This document shows positions 22,034 through 36,183 of a DNA stretch of 64,000 nt, one piece after another. Each line of letters opens with the position of its first letter. Position 1 is the stretch's first letter. The notes under the pieces are model-generated. The model made no database searches, was not told where the DNA came from, and was given only the letters and a program-made list of their open reading frames with translations. This stretch comes from Dicyema japonicum (Eukaryota; Dicyemida; Rhombozoa; Dicyemidae), in assembly GCA_011109175.1 (NCBI GenBank), contig RDEW01000078.1:74823-138822 (forward strand), given 5' to 3'. A program made the position numbers and the translations under genes.

Positions 22034-24520
22034 ATGGATGTTCACAATCTATATTACCAGCAAAATGGGCATAATGTTAACCAAAACGCTGATCTAGTGG
22101 AACTGGTGACCAATGATTCTCTCAGTTTTTCCCTTAGTAATTCCGATCCATGTGGGGACAAATTTAGAGGCGTTAAGAACGTGAGTCCAGAGTAACCCCC
22201 AATGTAACTTTAAGCATCATGAGACCCAGCTTGAGGATTCTCTCGAACTCAAAGTCTTCCCTTTCGGCCACCTCTCTGCCTTTTGGAGTACTAATACAAC
22301 CGTTCGATAATATCAAGGTAATCCCTTAGTAATCTGCCCAGAAGTCATGTATAGATGAAGTGATTGAAAGATGCCGAAGCTGTAAGGCATATCTGAATCC
22401 CTACTGCACATTTTTGACTCCCAGATTGTACAGATGCTCAATGTGCCAAAGAAATAATGAAAGTTTCTCATTTTTATTTCCAGTATCCGAGGCCACGAGG
22501 GCTGTTTTGACTGAGAACAGTGAGGGTTTGGTGTCCCTTAATGAGAACTCAGTTGACTACATAGCATCTGATGAGTACCAGATAAACCCTCCAACTCCAC
22601 CGACCTTCTTGTTTGCATTTGACGTGTCACGTGGTGCAGTTTCATCCGGTGACCTCTTTGTTGAAATTCTGCAGGATATCTGCGAATCTGCTCGGAGATT
22701 ATAAAAGATAATTTGGAACGGATGTCTTTTAACCCCCGGACGATGATTGGGTTTGTTTTCTTTGGTACTGCGGTCTCCGTGGTCTCGTTTAACCGGAAAT
22801 CTGAAAAACCAATGCTGTTGTCAAGAATTTGTCGGAGCATATTAAACTCCCAAATGTGCTAATAAACTGCAACCAGTATTTCCCCCAACTGTTACAACTC
22901 ATCGAGTATTTACCAAACTGGTTCTCCGATCAGGACGACTGCCACTGCTCTTTCAGCTATGTCCTCGGGTTCTCTAACCTCGTTCTTGTTGACTTCCTTC
23001 ATATACTAGAAATCTTATGGTGGACGGATTACCGTGTTCATCAATCATCCCGACCTGGAGCCTGGAACGATCCCCTTGAGATCCCCGAGAACCCCTCCCG
23101 TCCTGTAATAAAATTATGTTAGAGTACCAATAACTTCACTTTGTTGACCACGTTCTATAAGGACATAGCTATATCGCTGTGGGAAATACGGGTTACTGTG
23201 GATCTGTTTGTGGTTGGGGGACAGTCAGTGGACCTCCCAACGATCGGCCAGGTGGCCAGACTGACAGGAGGGACTATCTTCTACTACCCAAATTTCCACA
23301 CAGAACACAATCTCATGCAATTTGAGCACTTTAAAAAGGATTTAAGCGAGTATTTGGGCTCTGATTATGGTTATAACGCTTTGGTGAGGGTGAGAATTAG
23401 CAGAGGTTGGTCCCCCTTTTAATGTAGGCTTGGAGTTTAGGACCTTTATTGAAAACATATTTATGAACGGGACCGACTTATTCAGGGTGAGCTATTTTAG
23501 ACAGGACTTTTTTTCAGTGATTATAGATGTAGGGGATGAATTTTCACATGACAGTGCCTTCATCCAGACATCCCTGCTTTACTACAATTTTTACAGTTTT
23601 CACTGGCTTATTGGTAGGTGAACTTCCATATATTCGTCCATACTCTAAAAGTACAACTCACGGAATCTATTCCGCGGACCAGAATGCTACCTCTCTTTTT
23701 ATCGCCAGATTGTGTATGGTGGATGTTTTATTCCTATTGTCCCATAAAGCACTCACAAGTGATACTGGGAACTTTTTGAAGCTATTGGGGAATTCGATTT
23801 GATGTTTTGAAGGTCTGTAGGGTTCCAAAAATCTTTGGTGGATCTCTTAGTATGAGAGTGCCCATTTGCAGGTCGGTAAGCTTACTCCCGTATTTACTGT
23901 TCTCCCTTTTGCTGACCCATGTATTGCGCTAGTTGACCGTAGAGCACTTTTATGGCAAGTGAGATGTCCTTGGATGAGACATATGCTGCCTTCTGTCGTG
24001 TGCTGTCTGTTAGGGCCAATACAGTGATGGCTGAGATTTCCCCATTGATGTATGACGTCACTTAAATTGAGAAGTGATGCTTTGAGGACTCTGCTGGGAA
24101 CTATTTTGTTTCTTTTGGACCTCTACTGGCTCTGTTATACTCTAATATGGCAAAAAGCGGTCTTTGTATGTTGGATATGGGTTCAGTGTGCTATTTATTG
24201 CACGTTGCGAGACCCCGTCTGAAGTTTTTGTTTGACTTTTTCGGTGTTTGTGAGTATAAAGACGTGGCAGAAAGACTGGTTGGTGGTTTGGTGTATTTTA
24301 GTTTTGTCCCTGGGGATTCAGGAATTGGAATTCGTATGGTTTGGGGTTGGCTATGGCCCAGTTAAGTGCTCAAAGGAAGACGAGGATACTATTCTTTGTG
24401 TTTAAGTGATGTTGGTGTTAATTGTAGTATGAGTTGGGTCACATTGAGTTTGTTGGGCGTATGAAATGTGATCGGACTAGGTCTTGTCATTCTTATATCG
24501 AGTATATTAATGGACATTAA
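22034..24520 (+). CDS. SEC24: SEC24-type COPII coat cargo adaptor
   Basis: Sec24 pairs with Sec23 on ER membranes and captures cargo into COPII vesicles. The first exon (22034-22191, MDVHNLYYQQ) splices over 22192-22214 (23 nt) and 22318-22341 (24 nt) into the zinc-finger domain: 'RCRSCKAYLNP' and 'YRCSMCQRNNE', four paired cysteines. The trunk start 'PPTFLFAFDVSRGAVSSGDL' follows, then 'GGRITVFINHPDLEP', 'VTVDLFVVGGQSVDLPTIGQ' and 'YNALVRVRISRG'. Introns 23100-23122 (23 nt) and 23406-23427 (22 nt) are clear. Near the end come the gelsolin-like 'MLDMGSVCYLLHVARPRLKF' and a final exon 'HIEFVGRMKCDRTRSCHSYI' to TAA 24518-24520. One base seems missing at a GG run near 22695, and the frame at 22850-23050 and 23600-24150 is hard to follow. 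The N-terminal tail is short compared with animal SEC24A-D. Confidence 0.88.
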
Positions 24521-24779
24521 TTTGTGGTATTCTGGCACTGTCTGCCTTTGGTTGTTCTCATCTGTTGGCTACTTGTGTCACTTGAAGGGACTGGGTGGAT
24601 GAATTAAGGTATTCTGCCGTTTCTTGTTTGAGTAAATGTAACACTGATGTGATTACAGTCATTACTGATTTTTTTAATACTACTTCAGTCGTTTCTCACA
24701 GTCTTGTGCAATGAAAAAATATGGAATATTTAGGACGCACGTGTATATGTATATGCGGATAAGGGTGTTTAAATGCGTC
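24521..24779. other. short intergenic after SEC24
   Basis: No gene or repeat recognised. Confidence 0.4.
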
Positions 24780-25720
24780 ATAAACCAATACTTCTGTAAA
24801 ACTCAGGAACTTGGGGAACGTCGAAAGCAGATCTTAACAGACTTGACGGATACCAGAGAAATCAGCTGAAAGAAATAGATTGCTACGTAAAATAGATTTA
24901 ATGCCTGCTAACCATAAAAGATTGTATATTAATCGTGCAAGACTTGGGAGAGGACTTTTAATTTCTCATTGAAGTTCCTGGATGATTTAGAGAGAGTCCA
25001 GCAATTGTCTCAGAAAGGATCAAATCCTGTCGGTCCTTAAAGTTAAGAAGAATCGCAGGATTCATTGCTTTCAAGTACAAGATAGACCCTACCCAAGTAA
25101 GCCTTACCGCTATCAAGGACTATATACTTTACAATTGTTGTGGGATGAAAATATTGATGGTGGTCAGTTGAAACAATAGTCCGAGATCCAAGGCTTTGAT
25201 TCTTCAAGACAGGGGATAAAGATTCATTATGTAATCTAAGAGGTCAAAAATTCAGTGGATCATATGGCTACACGGTGCAACAGGATGCTCAACAGCGACT
25301 ATATCAGAAGGCACAACAAAGTGGCTGGCTGCATACATTTGCATTTATGCAGAATGTACGACAACAAAGGGCAAAAAAAACTGAAGACACATTTATCAAC
25401 TATCTATTGTCATTGAAGTAGACAGGTTGTATGACTTATTGGTGGGAGAACTACTGTATAATCCTTCAATCAAAGTCATCCCTATTGTTTTTACGTGGGA
25501 CAGTGTTTTTCGAAGTCTTGTAAGTCTCACTTGGGATCTTTCGTAATCGACGTACTAACTAGAACGTACATTCAATCAGTCGTCCTTAAGAAGATGTTGA
25601 AGAGCAGTTGGTGGATACGGAGTATTCTTTCAAGGAAGATTTGGTTCAACAACCTGTCACCAAATAGAATTACCAACTCAGTTCGATAACTTAACAAACG
25701 ATCTGAACGATGAGGAAATG
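24780..25720 (+). pseudogene. LINE fragments: APE-type tail joined to restriction-like-endonuclease type
   Basis: 24800-24890 encodes 'TSKADLNRLDGYQRNQLKEI', the LINE-D-like 'LYNAGTW..NAFHRxQLR' segment. From about 24900 the plus strand instead matches LINE-R: 'KRLYINRARLGRGLLIS' (thumb), then 'VDHMATRCNRMLNSDYIRRH' and 'CIHLHLCRMYD' (about 25255-25350), corresponding to the finger and following helix of copy R1 at 13.3 kb. Later 'SFNQSHPYCF' and 'SLGIFRN'-like remains are too decayed to read. Whether this is a true chimera or two adjacent insertions is open. Confidence 0.65.
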
Positions 25721-26707
25721 GAGGGGTATCAGGTGCATAACTTTTTTTCGAAAAGGAGAAATGTCTAGGTGGGAGAATTGAGTAGTAATATTGTTTTAGT
25801 AGGGATGTGGTGGGGTAAGGCGGATTGAACAAAATAAGAGATCGTAGTTGTTAGGAAGGTAGGATTGACACAACGACGAGTCTGATTGTCCAATTTTGTA
25901 TAAACAAGTCACACGATGGCAATAGTAAACACAAACTTCCAAGGGTGAGGAAACCTCGCTTCTATTAAACTCCAAAAATTTTGATGGTAGTAATTTAAAC
26001 TCAGTGGTGGATAATTTTGAGCAGGGGTGTCAAGCTCATTTTGCTTCGAGGGCTTCATTTATAATAAGGGAAGATTAGTTCTGATATATATTTCTATATT
26101 TAAAAATTTATTTATTAAAATACCTGTGAAATAGTAATAAAATAATAAACACGCTATTATACTTCTTAGACGATCTATGTGATTCAATAAAATTGCTTTT
26201 TTGGGGCTACAAATGTCCCATATAAATTGCAAAAAAGATTTCCTTGTGAGTTGATAGAAAATTCATCAGGATATTTTCTAACAAGACTTAATCTTTTCAA
26301 TGTCGTTCTTGGTTGAACGCGTCATCACAGTAAATAATAATAATTGATCCCACACTAGTATTATATTTAAAAATTCAAAAATTAAATAATAAAAATCAAT
26401 AAAAATTTGACTTTATTGAAGAAAATTGCCATAATAATAATCCAATCTTCCCGGACCAACGATATTTCCATCCAAATTTCTGCTTTACTTTCTTGGTTGC
26501 CAACTAGTTTACTACCGACCATAATCCTATTCTCGTTAAACTCATAAAATTTTAAACTCCCACATGAAAAACCTAAAAACTGAAAAAAATTGTTGTGGAC
26601 TGAAACCTTATGTACTTAATTTGCGTTCATTTACTTCAACGACATTAATAGATTATTTGAGTGATTGTTAATTATTGCGAGTCGGAGGGTTCCTTGGACA
26701 ATCTAGC
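25721..26707. other. AT-rich intergenic
   Basis: No frame with a recognisable motif, no RNA gene. A minus frame (25832-25572) is a shadow. Confidence 0.4.
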
Positions 26708-26920
26708 CAGTGCCAGGCCGGCACGAAAAAGGATCATTTGCTCTCCCCCACTCCAATGGAGGGGTTTCCACAACTGAAACTATGGACGTCTTTTACCTTT
26801 TATGCTGATTCCGGATGGACTTTGTTTCTGTAGAAGTGGAAACTGGATACACTTAATTGGTTTGTTTACTTTAACTTCCTTCTCGGTGTATCCGGGGTTA
26901 ATAAATAATAAATAAATTGG
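26708..26920 (+). repeat. SINE1, 5'-truncated copy
   Basis: It starts at 'cagtgccaggccggcacgaa' and continues with 'ggaggggtttccacaactg', 'ttctgtagaagtggaaactg' and 'ggatacacttaattggtt'. The tail is 'ggtgtatccggggttaataa' plus repeated aat/aaat units. Closely similar to 32245-32472 and the reverse complement of 62624-62810. The head half is missing. Confidence 0.9.
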
Positions 26921-27372
26921 TCACTCTGGACATCTCTTCCTTCCTTTGCTGAGATCATCACCAGATAATTATGAGATCCCGGCGCATCCCACAAGAACCC
27001 TCAGCATGGGTCAATGTTCCTCCATTGAGTAAGTCCACGATGAATATCTGTCATAGTATTCTCCCATTATCCGTCGAACCAAATTGGAATCAATAGTATC
27101 TCACACCCAATGGGATGTCCTCACAATTACCAGATATTAATATTTCCCTAAAATCCTCTAAAATCAATTATTAAAAATATTAAGCAATAAACGATGACTC
27201 CCCAATATCTTAATTGTAGAGCAAAAAGGGGGAACAAAGTAATCAAATCTACCGTGAAGAGGAACCAAGTCCTATAATAGCTTAAATTAGCATCAAAGTC
27301 AATTAAGGAATAATTATGTTTCCTGATATCGCGACTATATTTGTATTTATTGAACGAATCCGCTAATTACAA
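26921..27372. other. upstream region of the helicase gene
   Basis: No coding frame. Presumed to hold the PRP43 promoter, but no element can be named. Confidence 0.35.
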
Positions 27373-29575
<2,203 letters not shown>

Positions 29576-30200
29576 ATTATTTAATTTATTTATTCAAATG
29601 TTATATTAAATATTTTAATGTTTTTTAATATATACCTTCAAATGTCCAGTTTCACAGTCTTTTTCCTTTAATGGGTTACGGCTGACTCGTCCTCACCTTT
29701 GTCGGTCTGGGATCACTTAGTTAGATGAGAACTTTTATTTCGTTCTCTTTGACCCAGTGATCTTGTGGGTAATAATAATAATGGTTCCGGCTGGAATTAT
29801 TTGGGAGAGATCTCAAATGTTTGGGGTAGAACCCGTCAAGTATCAGTAAAATGTATAATACACCTCAGATACGAAGTAGGACGACATCGCACAGATTCCT
29901 TCCAGACAGTGTAACTACGCGGCCCTTACTAGTGCAGCCGAAAATTAAAGGCTTATTATGCCAAACTACAAAGTAATCGGTTAAAACAGAGACTTTCTAA
30001 TATCAAGGAGATGAAATTTGCAAGTCATACTTAACATTTTTATGATTTATCGACATTTGTATTCGTTCGTATGTAATCGTGAATTTGTGTTCTGAACGTT
30101 TGAAGATCTTTTTTATCTTTTATGTCGAGAATGCATTCCGAGACATCCATTATCGGTGGAGGGCTATCTATCATCTCGCTTCAATTCAGCCTTCGGATTG
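29576..30200. other. intergenic
   Basis: 'gggatcacttagttagatga' (about 29709) resembles the SINE tail motif but lacks the body. Nothing else supported. Confidence 0.35.
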
Positions 30201-31620
30201 TTTTTGTTGATATGTGGTCATCATTTTTATTTTTGATTTTCCGTGAGGAGGCTGGGGATATCCACTAAAACCCGATGCAAGGCCGTTGTAGTAGGAACGA
30301 TTTTTCTGATATTTTTTGGATGAATAAAAGAGTAGCAAGGGTGGCCTGGATCTGTGATTTCATTTAAACATTGTAGGTTCCTCATGCATAGATGGTCCTC
30401 AATTTGGGAGACGATGGATTCGCAACGGAGATGGTCAGACGGGGTGTACATGTTGAATCCGATATTTGTTTGCGTAACTCCATTTTGAACCGAAGTTTTT
30501 GGAGGTTGCTAGATGCAATGGAGGTTATCCAGGAGGGGATTTAAGGTCAAGGTTGTCATGATCAATTATTTATGGAATTTTCCTTATCTTAGTCCAAGCT
30601 AGCTTTAGCCACTGCACGGAAAGCGTTTGATTAACTTTTTTTGCATTGCGACCACGTGGTCCACATAGGAGGAAATGTCAGGAATTGGTCGTAAATGACC
30701 CCGAGTCACATGGGGTCTTTGTTGGGCTTTAAGACAGGATTATTATCAGTTGCTTCCAAAGTATAAGTACAAATCCCAATTGTAAGGACTCCCAGAAGAT
30801 TCCCTAAGATCTATTTTCGGTCTGCGGTAATCATGCATTTGATGGAATGCTTCAATCGATCTGAAATCATTCACCTCGGAATCTTTCACGAGTGTCCAAA
30901 AGGCAGAAGGTTTGGTTTTAAAATTACGAGCAAACTCCTGGTAGACCAGAATCTCCTCTTCAAGGGTCTTCCAAAAGACCTCGCCATTTTTAACAAGTTG
31001 TGCTGTCTGTCGGCGAGATGTTCCATCTCTTTTGTGACATAGCTTCTTTAGAAATGAAGCGATTTCCGCTAATCACTCCAGTTGTCTCAATTACTATGGG
31101 GCGGAACGTGAACTGATCGTGCAGCACTTCATATTTTTTCTCCTTTGCTTTCATTGCTTTTTCCGGAGCATACAATTTGTCTGTTGCGCTCCCGACAATA
31201 TTGGATAGGCAAAGGAGGTCGATGCATGTGGCATCCCACAATAATGGTTTCCTATTCTATTCGGCCGTTTTCCGACTTCTATGTCCAGGCAAACCGGTTC
31301 TAGCATGGAGACTCCAGGGCTCGCTTGACAATTACATTGATCGCCTTATTTTTTGGGACTCGCCCTGTCGTTCTTTGGCAAAAAAAGGCATGATGTCCAT
31401 AACAGTCGACGGCACCACCTCACAGTCACTTGTATGTCTGGCAAATTTTTAGTCCAAGTCTGATGGAGATACATGTATGGATTGTAACGTCGTCAAGTTC
31501 GGCCCAGACGCTTCCGATCGAGAAAGCATTGGTCCAAGCTCCACTCCATTCGCATCTTCCAGTGACTAGACAGGTGTGTCGGTTTGGTTTGATTGGTTCA
31601 GAAGCCTCTCATATTTAGGT
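30200..31620 (-). mobile_element. LINE-A copy A3, fragmentary
   Basis: 31620-31250 (minus) reads 'SGAWTNAFSIGSVWAELDD' and 'SIRLGLKICQTYK'. 31241-30990 reads 'MWDATCIDLLCLSNI' and 'QFTFRPIVIETTGV'. These are the LINE-A C-terminal domain in two or three frames. 30451-30227 reads 'EITDPGHPCYSFIHPKNIRK' and ends 'VDIPSLLTENQK', a conserved LINE segment whose relation to the C-terminal domain here is unclear. RT is missing. Confidence 0.72.
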
Positions 31621-31784
31621 CTCTGCTCAAGCATCTTGGCTTTCAGTTGCTCCATATCTCTAATCTATGAAGATTCTGTTGAGAGTTGAATAATAATCTT
31701 CATCAAAAACTGACTGGAGCACAAGGAGGATGGATATACAGGGCGTACTAGATCCGTTGGTAGGGGATTCCCGGTCTACCAAAG

Positions 31785-31885
31785 TAAAAGGGTAAGGTTG
31801 CTTAGTCCCACCCTTGGTCGTCAAATTTAACATTCATAAAACGTTCGATAGTGGTTCGGAAGAGGGAGTCGATCGTATTGAGTTA
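31785..31885 (+). repeat. dispersed repeat R3, copy 2
   Basis: 'gtcaaatttaacattcataa' followed by 'aacgttcgatagtgg' aligns with 19975-20062 in the same orientation. The match extends about 90 bp with scattered differences. Nature unknown; it could be the tail of an element whose body has diverged. Confidence 0.55.
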
Positions 31886-31956
31886 ATGCATTTTCAGGTA
31901 ATAAGGTTCCCCCAGAAAAACGTAGCTTAATTTTTGTGCTGACAAGATGTTTTTCA

Positions 31957-33746
31957 GCAGTGCTTAGCATAGAAAATTGTACACCCCATTTTTAGACATT
32001 TCGATGGTTTTTGAAAGAAAATATCATTTTTGGAAATTAAGATGGTAATAGTTAGACATTAATTTAATTTGTAATATTTTTATACGTCGATTTATTTGAA
32101 TATAATTTTTGAATCCTGTTAGAATATTCGCGTGGCGCCATGTGGTGCTGCATGGCTATTTGATTGAAGTTTTCTGCTCTTGTCTGTTCCTCCTCTCTCT
32201 TTTTATTAGATTGGCGTCATGTGATCCACCTGTCTAGGTGACGCCCAGTGCCAGGCCGGCACGAAAAAGGATCATTTGCTCTTCCCCACTCCACTGGAGG
32301 GGTTTCCACAACTGCATGTAATGGACGTCTTACCCTTTATGTGATTCCGGATGGACTCTGTTTCTGTAGAAGTGGAAACTGGATACACTTAATTAGTTGT
32401 TTACTTTAACTTCTTTCTCGGTGTATCCAGGGTTAATAAATTAAATCGTGATGAATCTTGTTAATAATAATAATGAATCCTGTTGCTTATAGAAAATTGT
32501 ACACCACTTAAATTTCTTAATTTACCTATAATTTTCGATAGTTTTTAGAAAAAATCACTTATCGGAAGTCTTAAAAGGTCAAATAATTGCACTGAACAAC
32601 CAGAAAATGTCTCAGACAAATTTCCAGAGACTGATGTTCTTTCTTCTACTGTCGGAAGTTTCATCAGTAGATAAAAAAAGACCGGAAGGATTTCTCGTAA
32701 ACCGGGTACAGGGCGTCTACCAAAGTTGAATGAATCGAAGATAAATGCAATATTTCCCGTGAAAATCCTTCGTTTTTGTCGCTAAAGTTATCTACGGTAC
32801 TCAAGAATTCCACTGGAACACAAGTTTCCAGGCATACAGTAATCCCAACTCTAAATAAAATATTCTGTCGAAAAACAATCAAAAAACCTTGTTAGTCTAA
32901 AAAAATACTGGAAAGACGAAAATCGTTACACTTTTTTACAAGTTTATGATGATGAATGGAAAACTTACATCTTTTCTGACGAATGTTCATTTGAACTGAG
33001 ACCGACAAAAAAGAACGCAATAGTTCATAAAAATGCGAAAGACTCTTTGAAGCCGGAATTCATCAAGCAAACTCATAAGTTTGGAAAAGGTTAGCTACTG
33101 AAATTTTAATTTTAGGTTCTGGGGGTGTTTCTCATATTACGGTGTAGGCCATTTGGTAGCCATTGAGGGTAATATGAATGCTGCAAGATACATAAGCATT
33201 CTTACAAATCATCTTCCTTCAGTCTGCTGAAAAAATGGGTCTAGGAGACTACGTTTTTCAGCAGGATAACCCACCAAGCCACACAGCGTGGGTCGTAAAA
33301 AAGTTTTTTAATGAAAATCAAATTAAACAAATCATGTGGTCCGCTTAGTCCCGTATTTAAACCCCATCGAGAATTGTGGACTCACGTAAAACGAGAAACG
33401 TACAAAAGCAATGACGGGACCATAAATGACTTGAAGATGGAGGTTTTAAGAGTTTGGGAGGAAATTCCACGAAGTTTAACAGAGAAACTCATTATTTCAA
33501 TGAAAAAACGCTTTTGGCACGTATATTCGGCACATGGTGGACACACAAATATTGAAAATTCAAATGTACGATTTTCATTGATCAGTAAAAATAAAAAATT
33601 TCTGATTGTTCCGTAATTAGGAATTTAATGATGATAAAAAAATTTTTGAAGCTATATAAGATAAAAGTCGAATTAATAAACAAATGAAACTATTTCCTTT
33701 AAAAAATTGAGAACTTAAGTGTACAATTTTCTATGCTAAGCACTGT
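31957..33746 (+). mobile_element. Tc1/mariner element, decayed, with extra terminal fragment and nested SINE
   Basis: The right end (33717-33746) reads, reversed, 'cagtgcttagcatagaaaat' then tgtacac. Two left ends match it: 31957-31985 and a more mutated one at about 32483-32505. The second gives an element of about 1.26 kb, the usual Tc1 length. Between the left ends lies a SINE1 insertion. The transposase on the plus strand is broken but shows 'DYVFQQDNPPSHTA' with the second catalytic Asp (about 33249-33290), a damaged 'PxxxPIENLW' equivalent at 33350-33380, and a C-terminal 'WEEIPRSLTEKLIISMKKRF' ending in 'GGHTNI'. Confidence 0.85.
32121..32473 (+). repeat. SINE1, full-length, nested in Tc1 element, with target duplication
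   Basis: Flanked by 'tgaatcctgtt' at 32110-32120 and 32474-32484, an 11-bp target duplication. The head is 'gcgtggcgccatgtggtgct', the middle 'ggcgtcatgtgatccacctg', and the body as in the other SINE1 copies. The tail is 'ggtgtatccagggttaataa' followed by A/T-rich aat units. It interrupts the sequence just before the second Tc1 left end, so it is younger than that Tc1. Confidence 0.92.
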
Positions 33747-33759
33747 ATGTGCGTCCAGC

Positions 33760-34995
33760 ATCTCCAGACGTGTGAATGTTGTTTTTAGTTGTTCTTTCGT
33801 TCTGAGAGTGTTGCTGATTCCAACATCTGAAGGGGATCCAAGTATCTCAAGTTGGGGTGATTTGGTTTCTGTGGCTTTCGGAATGATCTATCTTAACATC
33901 GCAAAGATCAAGTCCCATTCAAACAGCGAAAATCCAAAATTGGTAACTTAATATTTGAGGTGTTCAGAGTTAGGCATAGGGATTCCATTTTAACTATCAG
34001 AATTTTCAAATAATCCAGCACATTCTTCGGATAACCGCCCATGGTGCAATTATCCGAATACAACACTTTCAGATGAGTAGAACAATATCCCGTGATACGG
34101 CCAATTCCCAGACTAAATAAGTCCGGGCACAGTGGATTTTCTTGCTGGACTCCATAGGACGAGAGAATGAAGTATTGGACATGGGCATAATTGTACACTG
34201 ATGGGTAGAATGTAAAATAATCTTCCAAAATTGCATCACGCCGCATCGTGTTGAAGGCGTTTTTGATATCAATTTTGACAAATACGTGAGGAATGTTCGG
34301 AAAGAATGAACTGCTGCTTCACAACCCCCAAGAGTGCCGACCCCTATTTGGGGTAGTTGTAGCTGTGTAAAACCACATGAAGAATTGCTATGCATACGAG
34401 CTTTGAGGTCAACCGACGGAAAACCAAGCCAATTGCAATAGGGTGTATTCCTTCTCCCCATTTATCGAATGCAATTAATTTTGCAGACGCCAGAGTTGCC
34501 AGTGTAGTGGTCAATGAGGTCTCTGAGGTGCCCCGGACGGAGCCCATCAAGTCTTCTATACTGCTAGGGATGAAAGAAACAAATAGATAGGTATAGTGTG
34601 AATGGAGCGAAGCAAAATAATCGTACCCAATCCTCAGAGTCGTAACATTCAATACACTCGCATAGCCAGTCCGCGACAGATACTCGGGCAGGTTTTTGAA
34701 TCCTGATCAGGAGTCTTCGTGAGTGTCAGTTTTGAAATCAATTCAAGTATTTCCTGATGATCCAGTGGCGATAGCTAAGAATCGAGGATATCGTATTCTC
34801 TGGTAGGAGGTATGACTTGCCAATCGGAAATAACAGCCAGAGCTCTTTTAGTCAATCCGACACAGGACATGTGGAAACCCCACGAACAAGCCGTGAAATG
34901 AATCATCCGTTTTCTTTTGTTTCTTATACTGCATTTTTGCAGATCTCCTCTTCCTTCGCAGTTTGATGCATCTTTCTGATTTTTTAACACCACAA
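33760..34995 (-). mobile_element. LINE-A copy A4: PHD-like finger and RT
   Basis: 34993-34775 (minus) carries 'FTACSWGFHMSCVGLTKRAL' then 'AVISDW', the second half of a PHD-type finger used in some LINE polyproteins. 34652-34344 is the RT start ('PIAIGLVFRRLTSKLVC'), 34460-34320 contains 'VGTLGGCEAAVHSFRTFL', and 34246-33908 covers the 'VQQENPLCPDLFSLGI' block and the catalytic loop, which reads 'LYSDNCTMGG' instead of YLDD. The active site is lost. Endonuclease and C-terminal domain are absent. Confidence 0.78.
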
Positions 34996-35190
34996 CAAGT
35001 CTCGTGCAATATTATAGATGCAATTAATAAAAAATTGAACGTTAATACACAAAACATAATTATACAAGAGATATCACTGTTATCAAAGACAGAATCAGGA
35101 TATTGGAGAAAAGACTCGCAACTTATGAAACGAGGAAGGCATTCAGGATTCATAATTATGCTTTTGAAGTAAATCACCTGAGATTAATCT
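34996..35190 (+). pseudogene. possible LINE linker fragment
   Basis: A plus frame reads 'IKDRIRILEKRLATYETRKA' followed by FRIHNYAFEVN, a charged helical segment like the linker ahead of RT in LINE-R-type elements. It is only about 40 codons long and unsupported on either side. Confidence 0.3.
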
Positions 35191-36183
35191 GAACTTTGCC
35201 GATAAGGACCAAGGCACTGTGAGTGGATTTGGGAATAACGAATGCTTATCGGGAGACAGTATGGGAAAAGAATGAAAGCCTTTTAATTTTTAATTAAAAT
35301 TTTAGGAATAAGCGTGAATTTAATATTATCGTTTTATGTACGCTCAGGAATTTGCCCTAACGGGTAGGAGGTCATGTGTACACACGTTCTGGAATTTGCT
35401 TCCATACTCCTCGTATTCCTAAATGAAGTGTGGAAAAATAATATTTATTACATGTATTTTCTAAGCCAGTTGTCTCTGACCGGCCTGTGTGTGAGTCCCA
35501 GAAAACGATCAGGTTCCGCAATGCTGAATCACTGATGACGGCGTCTTTCTTTAACCCAATATATAATAATTTACTATTACAACCACAGACACCCACTTAA
35601 GCTAGTGACAGCTTATTTAAATGAGGTAAATCAAGCTCACGCACAATTTCAGCCTTTGACCAAACACACAGGCAAAGGAAGAAAGACCGATAAGTCAAGA
35701 ACATTTTCGATTTCTCGGATCAGCATGAATGTTCTATACATTTAAATAAGGTGGATACTACTTAAGCTGAGGTAATGGAAACATTACTGCGCCACGGCGG
35801 AAGGGCTATTGATATATTGCCGTCGGCTATGTTTATGTAAAGGAAGGGGATAATAATGTGGTTTTTCAAATAGATTACACTTTTTTTATTCCTGATAGTT
35901 ATTATTTATTACAATTCTATTGGGTGAGTCATTCTATTACTAATAGTACTGGGCGGAGTATTAGATTAACATATGTGCTTTATTTTATGCCACAACATGT
36001 ATTACTGAATTTCAAGAAAGTTTAGTTGTTGTATGAGGTTTCATTATGGTTACAGACATTGAACAAGCAATGGGAGTTACCTCTCATAATCGCGAACCTA
36101 TTTCTAATTATAGACACAGTTTAATTTTACTATATTTTCAGAAAGTAATATTTAATTTATTAAGGTAATTAATAAAAATTAAA
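35191..36183. other. intergenic with a short repeated coding-like piece
   Basis: About 36030-36120 (plus) can be read 'FIMVTDIEQAMGV' and aligns at DNA level with 39562-39620 ('cagacattgaacaagcaatg' against 'cagacattgaacacgcaatg'). This may be a MULE-like transposase remnant. The rest is featureless. Confidence 0.35.

Noticed and set aside
30990-31241. Independent gene with a WDATC motif
   Set aside because: It is the LINE-A C-terminal domain seen in six other places.
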